In this document: positions 10,960 through 23,300 of the stretch, piece by piece
Layout: the number at the start of each line of letters is the position of its first letter
Position numbering within the stretch: position 1 is the stretch's first letter
Assembly (NCBI GenBank): GCA_001724265.1
Contig: MEDY01000195.1
Location: forward strand, 1 to 54,396
Source: Rhizaria sp. SCN 62-66
Lineage: Eukaryota; Rhizaria, unplaced
Length of the DNA stretch: 54,396 bases
Direction: 5' to 3'
Program-made: the position numbers and the translations under genes
Notes under the pieces: model-generated
Database searches by the model: none
Told to the model about the DNA's origin: nothing
What the model saw: the letters and a program-made list of their open reading frames with translations, nothing else

Positions 10960-11224
10960 ATGGGGGCACATTAAGAAAATATCTGTCGCTTGAATAGGTG
11001 GTTTGATGATGGAGACGCATGATACATTGTTAATATACTTTTTTACGTCTCAATTACGACTCTTTTTGTATTTTTTGTTCTTATTATTTGAAATGTGTCT
11101 GTACCTGCAATTGGTTAGAGACAAATGTGTCACTCTTTGTGGGTGGAGACATAATCATACTGAAAGATTCATTTTTGAAAAAAACATTTTGTATTCCGAA
11201 ACAACGTGGATTTCTGCACAGAAT

Positions 11225-11250
11225 GCAGTTTTTATTTGAATAAATAAAGT
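11225..11250. terminator. AATAAA motifs on both strands between two convergent genes
   Basis: The plus strand has overlapping AATAAATAAA about 280 nt past the SPCS2 stop. The minus strand has AATAAA about 105 nt past the stop of the giant ankyrin gene. The rest of the 383-bp spacer (10960-11342) is AT-rich with no other feature seen. Motif only. Confidence 0.3.
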
Positions 11251-11342
11251 ACAAATATTACAATGAATTACCCCCATCAATGTAGCTATCTTATATCAGC
11301 TAAGTATTATCATTCGATTATTTTGTTCAGTTAAGTTGGTGT

Positions 11343-14300
11343 TCACTCGAACAGGACAGTGAATCCGCGCTCCTCAAGCGCCTTGGCCGACAACGGCATC
11401 GCCTTCCTGACCGCACTGGCACCCCGGGCGGCGGCGCCCACAGCAGCGTCGCCAGTGGCAGTCGCAACAGACTCGGTGTGGACGTGCACGTGCGCGTCCT
11501 CGACAACGATCTCGACGCCGTTGCTGTCGACGATCACGGCGTCTACGATGTCGGCGCGAATGAGCTGACTGGCGTCGCCGTCGGAGTCACTCACGCTGCC
11601 CGCGCTGCTCTTCGCACCCTTGGCGCTGCCCTTGCTCGGGCTCTTGGCCTTCGTAGGCTTCGCGGCGGGGAGCGCGACGTTGCTGAGCCCAATACTGGCC
11701 CACACAGGCAGCTCTTTAACCAGCACGGCCGCGCCCACCAACGGCCGCAGCGCGATCTTGGTGACGGTGAGCGGGCCCACCGCGCTGTCCACCGTCGCTG
11801 TCACAGGCGCGGGCACTGTGTGGACGGAGCAGTCCGCCGCGGGGACCGAGGCCGGGCGCGAGACCGCGTCCGCGGCCTTGGCGACGGCGGCGGCGACGGC
11901 GGCGGCGCTGAACGGCTCCGCGCCCACGGCCGGCGCGTGGTGCACGATCACGGCCCAGTTGAGCTTGTTCTGGATGGCCGCGGCGACGGCCACCGAGTCA
12001 GTGGTCACCGCCACGGCCGGGTCCGCGCCCAGCGCGAGCAGCACGGCCGTGGCGGCGTCGTCGCCGCGCATCACCGTGTCCTGCAGCGGCGCGCGGCCGC
12101 GGCTGTCGGGCGCCGAGACCGAGGAGCCCGCCAGGGAGAGCGCGCGGATCAGCGTGGCGCGCGACGGCGGGGCCGCGAGCGCAGCCAACGACGACAGCTC
12201 CAGCGGCGAGGCCGCAGTGGCAGCACCCGTGTTCGAGGCGTCGTCGAAAGCGAAGGACGTGTTGACGACAGTGGTGAGCGCTCGGAGCGAGGCGAGGTCG
12301 CGGAGCAGGAGCCGGTGGTCGAGCTCGCTCCACAGGGACACGGCGGCACGCGAGCCGGCGGGAGTGTCGTTGTCAGGATCGACGAGGTCGTCGCCGACTA
12401 CGAGTTTCGTGGAGGCGGCAGCGCGGGCCAGCCAGCGCCGACTCTCCTCGTTGCTTCCACCGGAGCCGGACTCAGGTGCAGAGTCACGCAGCCGTTGCTG
12501 TTGCTGTTGCATCTGCGCCTGCGCCTGCGTGTCGAGACCGAGGATAGCGGCCGACACGCCGCACACGGCCTCCGCAGATTGCGCGCGGTACAGTGCGCTG
12601 CCGTCGCTGAAGTTCGCGGCCGCGGCCTCCTTGGCCGCCGCCTCGGCCTCGGCCTGGGCCTCAGCCTCGGCCACCGCGGCGCTCACCGCGAGATCCATGT
12701 TGCCCGGGGCTGCCTGCGCCCGCGAGCGCGCCTCAGCCGCCACGACCGCCGCCGCAGAGCGCACACTCGCGCCACTGCCACCGCCACTGCCGCTGCTACT
12801 GCCGCTGCTATTTCCGCTGCTATTGTGGGTATTGCTGTGGGTATTGCTGAGGGCGGGCTCAGTCCAGAGCGCGACGTTGTGCGCCCAAGAGCGGCTCGTG
12901 TCGCTCCAGAGCGCGTCGGTGCCCGCAGCAGGGGCGCCGGCGGCGAGCAGGATGGCCGCGGCCACGGCGTTGCGCGAGCGCAGTGCGATGATAAGCGGCG
13001 TCTGTCCGTCCAGGTCCGGCGCGTGCAGGGCCGGGGCGCTGCGCCGCATGCGCGTGGCCGCCTCGCCCGTCGCCGCAGCCGTGTGGCCCGTCTGTAGAAG
13101 CGGGGACGCCACGAGGCGCGCGGCCGCCGCGGGGGACAGCGGTTCTGCGCTCTCATTGGTGCGCATGCCGAAGTTTCCGCCGAAGATGTTCCCCGCGCTC
13201 TCGTCGTCCGTGTCCGGGACAGCGCCGTCGGCGTCGCTGGTGTTGGCGTACACAAAGTCGAGGAGGAAGCGCAGCAGCACGGGGTCGTTCCAGCGCGCGG
13301 CGGCGTGCAGCAGACGGCTGCCGTCGACCTGCGAAGGCTGGCTCGCCGCCGCGGCCAGCGACGCGCGCACCGCCTCGGCCATGCTCGCGGGCGCCGGCGC
13401 GCGCGACACCGGCGCGGCCGAGTCGCTGGCGGCAGAGTCAGCAGCAGGAGCCATGTTGCCGTTGCCGCGACGGCTGCTCTTACCCCTGTTCCTCTTGCTC
13501 GCGGTCGCGTCCGAACCCGGCGGCGGAATGAGGCTGCTCGTCTCCTTGGCGTGCAGCTCTAGCAGGACCTTCCTGCGCGCGCCCACCCCCATCAACGACA
13601 CGGGCGCCAGCAAAGCCCAGTGGAATGGCTTCACCGACGGCGACTGCGACGACACCGACGACGGTGACGAGGCCCACGTGTTCGGCCCAGCAACAGCGCC
13701 GCCAAGCTTGCCCCGGCGCGCGCTGCCGGGCCCGCTGGTGCTGCAGTCAACGAGCGCGCGGAGCGTCGGGTGCGCACGCATGGCGGCCCGCTCGCGCAGC
13801 GCCCAGGGCAGCAGGCGGTCGACCTCGGTCCACTGCTCCCACGCCACGCTGCCGTCGTCGTAGCTCTTGTAGTAGTAGTTGGCGGGCGAGGGCTTGTAGA
13901 TGCTGACGCCGCCGCTGCTGTTGAGCGGCACGGGCGGCCGGCGGACGACTGTGATCGCGGTGCCGTCGTTGCTACGGAGACTAGTGGTACGGCTGCGCGC
14001 CGAGGGCTTGACACTCGCAAAGGAGGATACGTACTCGTGAGTCTCAGCAGCGACAACACTGCTGTACTCGGACGCGGGCTCAGTGTCCGTCTCCGTCTCT
14101 GTCTCAGGCAAGGTAGGCTCAAACTCAGCCACGGCCCCAGCATCGGACTTCACCGCGTCACTGCCAATGCCGCTGCTGCTGCCGCTGGCTCTGATGCCGG
14201 TGGAGTTCGTGCTCTCGCTGCTGCCCTGTCCGAGGAGCTTCATCTGGTCGGCAGCGTCACCGCCACCCAAGCCGTCAGGACGCAGCGCCAGCGCGGCGAC

Positions 14301-17300
14301 GAGGACCGCACCGCGGGTGGCGGCGCTGGCTGCCGCGGCGGCGGCCTCGCGGCTGAGCATGAGGCGGTGCGGCAGCTCGGCGCCGAGCACGCCCGCGCTT
14401 ACGCGATGCGCGCCGGCGACGCCCACGCGCCGCGTGTCGGGACCCGTGACCGTGGGCACCGAGCCCAGCGCGCGCAGCGTGGAGCGTCCGGCGCGCGTCT
14501 CGGCGGCGGAGAGCACGGCCAGCGCCGCGGCGCGCGCGGCAGAGACCACGACCGCGTGCTTCGCGCCCTGCGCGCGGAGGCGCTGCTGCGTGGCGCGGGC
14601 CGCCGCGCGGGCCAGGTGGTTCACGTTCACGAGGCCAGAGTCGGCGCCGTCGGAGACGTTGGACTTCCACTGCGGAGGCAAAACAACAAAGAAATGCGAG
14701 CGAGATGCAATAAAGTTGTGAGCAGTGTGACGGGGAGATACAACACGATGTTTGCTTAAGGACTAAAAGATACGCATTACCAGGAAATTGGATAGAAGAC
14801 ATCGATAACAGGTCATTTCAGTGAGAGGATATGCGTTTCAACAATACAAGTGTGATATGATGCGATGCGATGCGAGTCCGACGTACGAGGTTGATGACGT
14901 CCGAAGCGGCCGCCATGGCGGACTCGGACATGTCGACCAGGTCGCTCATGACCGAGGGCGCCGAGCTCGCGGTCGCCGGGGGCATCATCTTGGTCACCTC
15001 GGCGTAGAAGCGCTGCACGACCTCGGGGTTCTGCGCCTGGATGCGCTCGAGCCCGTCGACGGCGGCGGCGTCGCCCGCCGCGTCCGCGGGCGCGTCGGCG
15101 TCGCCCCAGGGCTCGGCGAGCGCGGAGAGCGGCACGCCCGTGCTGCGGCTGATGCGGCGCAGCTGCGTCATGGAGAAGGGCATCGAGCTGTGGCCGTGGT
15201 TGTCGTCGCTGCTGGGACGCTTGCTGACGCCAGGGCCGCTGGCGCCGGCGATGGCAAGGCTGTTGCCGCCGGCGGGACCGCTCTTGCCTTCAAGCAAGTG
15301 CTGCTGCTGCTGCTGCTGATGCGGGAGCTGGTCGAGCCGCTGCGCGGGCGCGCGCGCCTGGAGCTGCGTCTGCGCGCGGCCGGCGAGGCGGATCACGTTG
15401 CTGATGGCCGTGCGGAGCACGCGCTTGTGGGTCGCCTCGAGCCGGTGGTAGTTGAGCATCGACGCGATCGCGCTGTCGCCGCGGCGCGGCGGGCTGAACC
15501 AGCTGCCCTGCGACGACTGCGCGCCCTCACCCTCGTCTGCGCCCAGACCGGCGCCGGCGTTCATGCGGAGGCGGGAGGAGCGCGCGCCGGCAATGCCGCG
15601 CGCGCTGGCGCTGTGAGCCAGCTGACCGTGGCCGTGGCCGTGGGCGAAAGTGTCGCCGCTCTCAGTGATGGTGATGGTGTGGGCGTTGGGCCGCAGCGCC
15701 GAGGTGGGCGGCGTGCGCAGCGGGAACGAGACAATATTGAGGCGCCGCGCGAGTTCCTCGGGGATGGCGCGCGCCACCACCGAGCTCCCGACATGCGGCT
15801 GCGCCTGTGAGCCCGCGCCCGCGGCGGCCGCGTCGGGCGGGACGTCGGCGCCCGCGACGGAGACGTACTGCGCGGCCACCCGCAGCTGGTGCTGCTCTTG
15901 CTCGTCCAGCAGCTCCTGCGTGAGCGTCGGCAGCGGCATGCGCAGCAGCGGCCGCGACTGCAGCAGCGACGCCGACGACGCAGGCGACGCAGGCGCGACG
16001 CCAGCACCAGCAGTGTCGGCATGCGCGTGCGCGTGCTTGCCCGCGGTCTCCGACTCCCTCGTCACCGCCTCCTTGATACCTCCTTCCCGCTCGGCCTCGG
16101 CCTTGGCCGCGGCCTCGTCCGCCTCGACCTCGGCCTTGCGGCGCGCGGCCGTCACGGCGGCGTTCATCTGCAGCGCGAAGAGCGTCACGCGAGCGCGCTG
16201 CTGCTCCTCCCTCGTCACGAACGCGGCGTTCTTGTTGGGGAAGATGAAGTAGTCGCCGAGGCCAGCGTGTGCGCTCAGGTCGCCGGCATCCAGACGCCGC
16301 GCCGTGTTGGCCAGCGAGCGGGTGCGCACGGCCGCGTCGGCGGCGAAGGCGGCGGCAAGCACGGCCGAGTCCTCCGAGCCGCCCGTCTTGGCGCAGCCCT
16401 TCTTGACCTTATCGCCCTTCTGACTCACAGCGTCGCTTGCGTTGGCGTTGCCGTTGTTGTCAAGGAATGAGAACGAGTTCCACATTTGCATGACTTCCTG
16501 ATCGCGGCTGCGCACAGCAGGCACGCCGGCGGCCCCATTACCGTCGACAGGCGCGTCCGCGTTGGGACCCAGAGCGGTTTCGGCCGCGCTGTGCGCGTCG
16601 ACAAACGTGGCCGGCGTCGCCGCGTCGTGGTCCGAGACCTCATCCCCACTGTCTGCGTCGTCCTCGTCCGCGTTGCTGCTAGTGCGCTCGCCGGCGGCGA
16701 CGTGCGCCGACAGCCGCTCCGCGAAGCCGCGCAGCACGGCCTCCCTGAGCGCGTTCTCGTAGAGGTGGTTCACCGTCACGCCGGCCTCGGTGCGCATGCC
16801 GCCCGTGGAGACGCGCATGCCCGACCCCGAGCGCTGCGCGAGCGAGACCCACTCACCGCCTACGTACGGCGTGGAAAATGGGGTGAACCGAAGCCGCGCC
16901 TGCTGCGGCTTCGACGCTGGGATGGCGTCGTCCGCACTCGCACTGCCTTCCAGCGCGTCGGCGTCAGCGTCGGCGTCGGCGTCCCCGACAGTCGCGGTCG
17001 CGATCGCGGCCACGGTCGCGCCGAGCCTGTCTTGGTAGCGCGTCGCGGCGAGCGCGGTGATGTTGCGGGCCACGGTCGGCGCGTGCTGGTCCAGCGCCGC
17101 CCCGAGCGCGCCGGTGCCGCGCCGCAGCTCCGCCAGAGTGACCTCGCGCGCCAGCTCGTCGCGCGCGCTGGAGCCCGTCCTCGCGCCGGCCGCGGCTGCG
17201 GTGGAGGGGTCGAGCGCGGCCAGCATCCCACCGGCGCTCACGGGCGTCGCCGCGGCCGCCGCAAACTGCGTCACCAGGCTGCCGGCGACGAAGGCCCGCG

Positions 17301-20300
17301 AGACCAACGACGCGGCATCGCGGCCGCAGTCGCTGCCGCGGTCGCGCCTGTCCTTGTCGCGAAAGTCCGCTGCAGTCGTCCTGCTGCTGCGCGTGTTGCG
17401 GGCGCTGCGCTCCTGGGCGAGGAAATCGGCCTTGGCTTGCTCGGCGACAGCGCGCAGCACGTGCCACAGCGCGCGCCGCGCGCGCACGGAGCTGGCGCGC
17501 GGCACGGCGTGGCGCTCGCCGTGGTAAGCCAGCGCGGGCAGCTGCTGCCACAGGTCGCCCATCGTCTTGACCGTGCGCGCCACCGCCGCCACCGCCGCGC
17601 CGTGCTGCTCGGAGGCCGCCGCGGCGCTGCCGGGCGCCCCATCGGCCTCGGTGGCAGCCGCCCCCGCAGCGCTGACGCCGCCGCTGGCGCTGGCGGCGGA
17701 GCTGGAGGTGGCGCTCGTGGTGTCTGCGGCGGTGTTGACGCGGGCGAGCGCGACGAGCAGCGCGGCGGGCACGGGGTCGGCGGCGTCGGGCAGCGGCGCC
17801 GCGATGCTGCTGCGGCCCAGGCAGCGCTGCACGTGCGAGAGCAGCGCGGGCGAGTCGGCGTCGATGGCGGCCGCGATGACAGGCGCGTAGAGCGCGGTCA
17901 GCACCGAGCTGCGCCCGGGCGCCTGCGGCAGGTCGTAGGCCGCGCCGCCGTTGACGCGCGCGGTCAGCACGGCGGTGACCGCGTCCGGGGACAGCGCGCT
18001 CACGAGGCCCACGGCGCCCACAACGGCGGCGGGGGCGGCGGCGGCGGGCGGCGCGGCGGGCGCGCTGTCACCCGACTTATCGCCAGCGCTGTCGCCAGCG
18101 GTGGCGGTGGCATCGGCGCTGGTGGCCGGAGTTGCAGTCGCGGTGCAGTCAGCGCCGAGGTACGTGGCCTCGACGTGCGCCTTGTAGAGCCGGTACCGGC
18201 TGTCGAGCACTTCGTACTGCAGCAGCACGGCGTTGACGCGCGGCGTCACGACCTCCTCCAGCAGGGCCATCGCCAGCAGCGGCATCTTGCGCTCCAGCGC
18301 CGCCGTCTTGAACAGCCGCACGCCCGCCGCCAGCGCGTGCACGGGGCAGCCCAGGTGGTCCGCGCCGCCGACTGTGTCGGCCACGGCCGCGCCCGCCGCG
18401 CCGACGCCGGCGTCGCGGGGCGGGCGCACCAGCTCGCCGTGGCTCTCAAGCAGCGAGAGCAGCAGAGACTCGGGCGCGCCGTGTGTCAGCGCGATCTCGA
18501 ACAGGTTCCGCGACGGCGCGCGGTGCGCCGTCAGCGCCTCGTCCGCGCCGTCGTCCGCGGCACCGTCCACGGCGGCCTCGGCCGACAGTAGCAGCTTCGG
18601 TGGCAGAGGGCGGCCGGAGATGCGCGCGATGTCGAGTCCGAGCCTACGAGGGAAAGGAAAGGGCAGAATATCACAATAGAATATAAAGTCAAGGGTGAGA
18701 TTATCAATATATTCAAACAAAACAAATGAAAGACAACAAAACAACATTACCAGATTTCTTAGTTTAATTTTGATGAGATATTCTTGCTCACTATCAAAGT
18801 GGTATTCCGTACCTTGCGCCGAGCACGGCCGAGCCCGCGGCGGCCGCCGGCAGCCGCGCGCTGTCGAGCGCGGGCCGCGGCGCCTCGGGCGGCGGACACA
18901 GCGGACTCAGCACCGCGAGCCAGGGCGCGAGCCACCAGCCCTGCGCGTCGCGCACGGCCGTCCGCGGCGGCGCGTAGGGCGCGGTGGCGTTGGCGGGGGC
19001 GAGCAGCGCGACGCGCGACATGCCGCTGCGCGTCAGCAGCGGCGCCGAGTCCGAGGTCGCCGTCGTCCCCGTGGTCGACGACGCGACCGACGTCGACGTC
19101 ACCGACGCCGCCGCCGTCTCCATCGAGTTGAAGATGCGGCTTAGCTTCTCGGCCTCGGTCCAGCGGCCCAGCGCGAGCGCGGTGAGCAGCGCCTCGTAGG
19201 TCTGCGAGCGCGGCGACGGGCTGTGCGGCGAGTAGTAGAACCGGTGGCTCGGCGTCGGTACCAGGAAAAAGTCGATAAGCTGTGACAGCGCAATGTCGTC
19301 GACGGAGCTCGCCACGACCGTCGTGTCCGCGTTGCTAGACGCACTCGTGGCCGGGCTAGTATGACTGCTGCTGCTGCTGTCGAGCTGGTGCAGTTGTGAG
19401 GGAGCGACCGCGGGCCAGGCGGGAAGTTTGGCCGCCTCGAGCGCCTGGTGCCTGGTCTCGACGAACCCGTCGGCGAGCGCGGTGCGCAGCACGGCCAGCG
19501 CAGCGCGCGGCAGCAGGCGCAGATACGCGACGAGGCGTACGAGCATGGCCTGACGCTGGACGGTGGACAGGGTGATCCACCAGATGGGCGCCGCCGCGAC
19601 GGTGTCGGCGGCCGGGTTCACCCAGCCCGAGAGCCCGGGTGTGATGTCCACCACCGTGAACTCGGGGCCCAGGCGAGTGAGGATGGCGCTGGAAAAGACG
19701 GCGTTGCGCGGCGCGAAGAGCACGGCGTCGTCGTCGGGCAGCGCCGCGCTCAGCGTGAGGTTCGCGCCGGCCTGGCTCGCGCCGCCGCCGCCGCTGCCGG
19801 GGACGCTGAGACTGTCGCTGGTGGGGGGACTACTGCCGGACGCGGCGTCGCTGCCGATCAGGTCGATGCCGAGCCCAAGGCCCTCGCCAGCGGACGCCGC
19901 GGTGGACACGGCGGCGGGGCGCGCCATGGGCCGCATGCCCTGCGCCGACATGGACGCCGCCGAGCGGTTGCTGTAGAGCAGCGTCGTCGCGTCGAGCGCG
20001 CGCAGCAGCGAGAGCGTGTTACGCCAGCCCGCGCTGTCGGCCAGCAGTGGCGGCAGCGGGCTGCTCAGCTGGACCGGGTCGTCGGCCGTCGACCCGCCGC
20101 CGTCGAGGGCCGCGGCGATGGCCGTCAAGGTGCGCTGCGCGGCCGCGGCCGCAGCAGAGGCGCGGTTAAACGCGCTTGCAGCGCCGCGCGTGCCGCAGGC
20201 GGCCTGCGCCGCAGCCTCGGCGTCGGAGATCATGATCGCGCGCGAGAGGTCGGGCTTGGGGACGCCCGGGAGCGTGGTCTCGGTGTTGAGAGAGCGCATC

Positions 20301-23300
20301 GTGGCAGTGAGGTGGTACGAGTTGAGGTGCGGGGCTGCCAGAGAGGCCTGGGCGGGGTAAAGTGAAATAAGCGGCAAATCGTGAATGAAAAATAACGTTG
20401 TGAGAAAGTGGAGGATTGTGACATGAGATGTGAAGTAAGAGAGACATTGAAATATTAAAAATGCACAACACAAGCTTTGATGAACGTACATAGATGGCCG
20501 GGACGAGGACGCTGATGACGTCGGAGCGGTTGAGCGAGACGGCGAGCCTGATGCTGCGCGACATCCTGGTGAGCTCGAACTGCACCGGCAGCACCTGTCC
20601 GGCCGCGAAGCCCTCGACGGTGAAGGGAAGCGGCGACGTGATCTGCGGCGACAGCGCCAGCGGCAGGCGCATCACCGAGGACCTGAGCTTGTAGCGGCCG
20701 ACGGCGCGCCACACGCGCACGAGGCGTGGGTCGAGCTGCGCCGCGCGTGCCACGGCGTCGGCGGCCTCCTCGGCAGGGGTCAGCGCGGCCGTGCCGTTAA
20801 GTACCGCAAGCAGCTCGCCCAGCGTTGCCACCGGGCTGTCCAGGTTTGCCTGCAGTCCGCTGACGCTGTCGCTCCCCGCGCTGTCCCTCGCGTCGGCTGC
20901 AGCACGCGGCGACTCATCGATGTAGAAGTAGTTGCTCAGGCTATTCATGAACCGCTTGAGCTCCCGCTCGAGGAACTCCTTGCTGTTGCTGATGCGGATG
21001 GCCTCCTGCGCAGCCGCCGTCGAGGCGCCCTCCGGCGAGGAGTGCTGCGCGGCGAGCGTGCGGTAGAAGACGTGCGCCGACTCGTCGCACGCGGCCGCCA
21101 TCTCGCGCGACAGCCAAAAGGCCAGACTCATGCCACTGCCGTTGTCGCTCGACACGCTCGACACTGTGCCGCTCTCTGCCTTGGCGGTGCCTTTGGTCTC
21201 CGTCGCGGTGGGCGTCGAGGGCCGGTAGTAGTAGCTCGGCGTGCGGTCCAGGCGCTCGGCGCCGCGCGCGGGGTTGCGGTGCAGCAGCAGGTACGGCATC
21301 AGGCGGTCAGGGACGCTGGCGACACCCGAGTTCCGCTCCGGCGCGCCCACAGCACCGGCACTGCCAGTCTCGGTCTCGTGCTCCGCGCCCGCGCGCGCGC
21401 CCGCCTTAGCGTTGGCGAGGTTGCGGAACACGAGGGACTCGAAGAGCTGCTGCCCGCTCGTGTGTGCGGATAGCTCTGTCGTTTCACGCCGGGAAAAAAC
21501 CAGGGGCGCGGGATACTTTAAGTTAGGCCGCACGCCCACAGTCGCAGGAAGGCGTGAGTCGCCCGTCAGCTCGCAGGTGACAATCGAGCCAGGCGCGGCG
21601 CCGAGACTGCGGCTGTAGGCGTTCGCGCGGTTCATCGGGATGTTGACGCGCACAGACGTCTCCAACTCCCACATGGCGCGCCTCTCGCCCTTAGCCTGGG
21701 ACTGGGGGATCGCGTAGCCGAAGACGCCGGTGAGGCGGCCCCAGGCGTTCTCGCGCTCCAAGGCGCGGCGGCGGTCATCCCACAGCACCACGCTGCCGGG
21801 CGCGCGCGCGTGCGCCGCCGCGCTGCCCAGCCCGAACGCCAGCGGCTGCGGCGACTGCTGCTTGTGGAGCTGCTCTGCGGCACTGGTGCCGAAGAGCAGC
21901 GCCTCGCTCTCCGGCGGGTAGGTGCCGCCGAGCAGCCCGCGGAACAGGCGCGGGTTGGCGCGCGCGCGGTCGGGCGCGGGGTGCGAGGCGTGCCACACGC
22001 ACGCGATCGCGTTGTTGGCGCGGTACTGCGCGTCGAGCGTCGTGAACTGCGACCGCGCGTCGTTGAGCACCACGCGCGCCGCGATGTCGTAGTACGGCAG
22101 CCGCGGCAGCGGCACCACCGGCTTCTTAGAATGGAAGAACTGAGTCTGCTCTTCGTCATTCTCCTGCTCTTGCTGCTGCTGCTGGGCCGCGTCGGCGACG
22201 AGCGCCTTGACGGTGTCGACGGCGGCCACGGTGGACTGCAGCAGCCCCGTCTCGGCGTCCACGGTCACGGCCAGCGGCGCGTCGCGCTGCAGCCCCTCGG
22301 CGTAGAGCGCCACGGCCAGTGGCTCGCCGAGCGGCAGGTTGACCTGCATGACGCGCGTCTCGGTCGTGTGTTCGGTACCCAGCACGGCGGGGCGCTCCAT
22401 GCAGCGCGACATGAGCATGCGCAGCCCGTCGCCGCCGTCGTCGTCGGCGTCCACGCCGCCGCCGCCCTTATTGGTGTTCGTGCCCAGGCTGCCGCCCGTG
22501 GGGCCGCCGCGCGCGCCCGAGGCAAGCTGGTCGACGCGGACGGCGAGTGGGAGCCGGCGGAACACGGCCGTGAACTCCTCCATGAGGTCGGCGCAGTAAA
22601 TGGACGAGACGAGCTTGAGCAGCGTGCGCGACGGCAGCGTCGGCCACGGCGGCGGCGAGGCCGACTGGAACATCATGCTTGAGCCCGACGACGACGCTGT
22701 TGAAGACGGCAGCGCCGACAGAGACGCCGCGCCGTCGCCGTGGTCGCCGCCGGCCCCGGCGCCGTAGTCCTGGCTCTGGCTGCCGTGGCCGTAGCGGCTG
22801 ATGGACTCGGTGAGCGTCGACACCGCGAGCGCAATGCGCGTGGCGGCCGCCAGGGCTTCGCGCTCGTCCGCAGTGACCGCGAGCGTCACAGGGTGGTAGC
22901 CATGCCGGTGCCGGATCGGCATCGACAGCGAGCTCGGCGCCGTGGCCCATAGGCGAGTCAGCCACGTCGGGCTTGACGCCAGCAGACTCGCCTCACACGG
23001 GCCGGGGACGCGCGCCGCTGCAGCGGCCGCAGACTCCGCGGCGTCACCGGAAGCGTTCGCGTCTCCAGCGCCATGATGCGCGCGCCGCTGCTGCGCCTCA
23101 GCTTCGGCGGCGGCGGCCGCGGCGGCGACGGCGGCGATAGTCTCGCTGGCCGTCTGCACCGTGCGCTCGACCTCAACGGGCAGCACGGGCGCGAGCCGCG
23201 TCTTGGCGCCGCCTGCGTTGCGCACGCGCTCGGGCAGCAGCCGCTGGTGCTGCGCGGGCGGCGGCAGCGGCGGCGTCGCCACGGGCGTGCGCACGCGGAG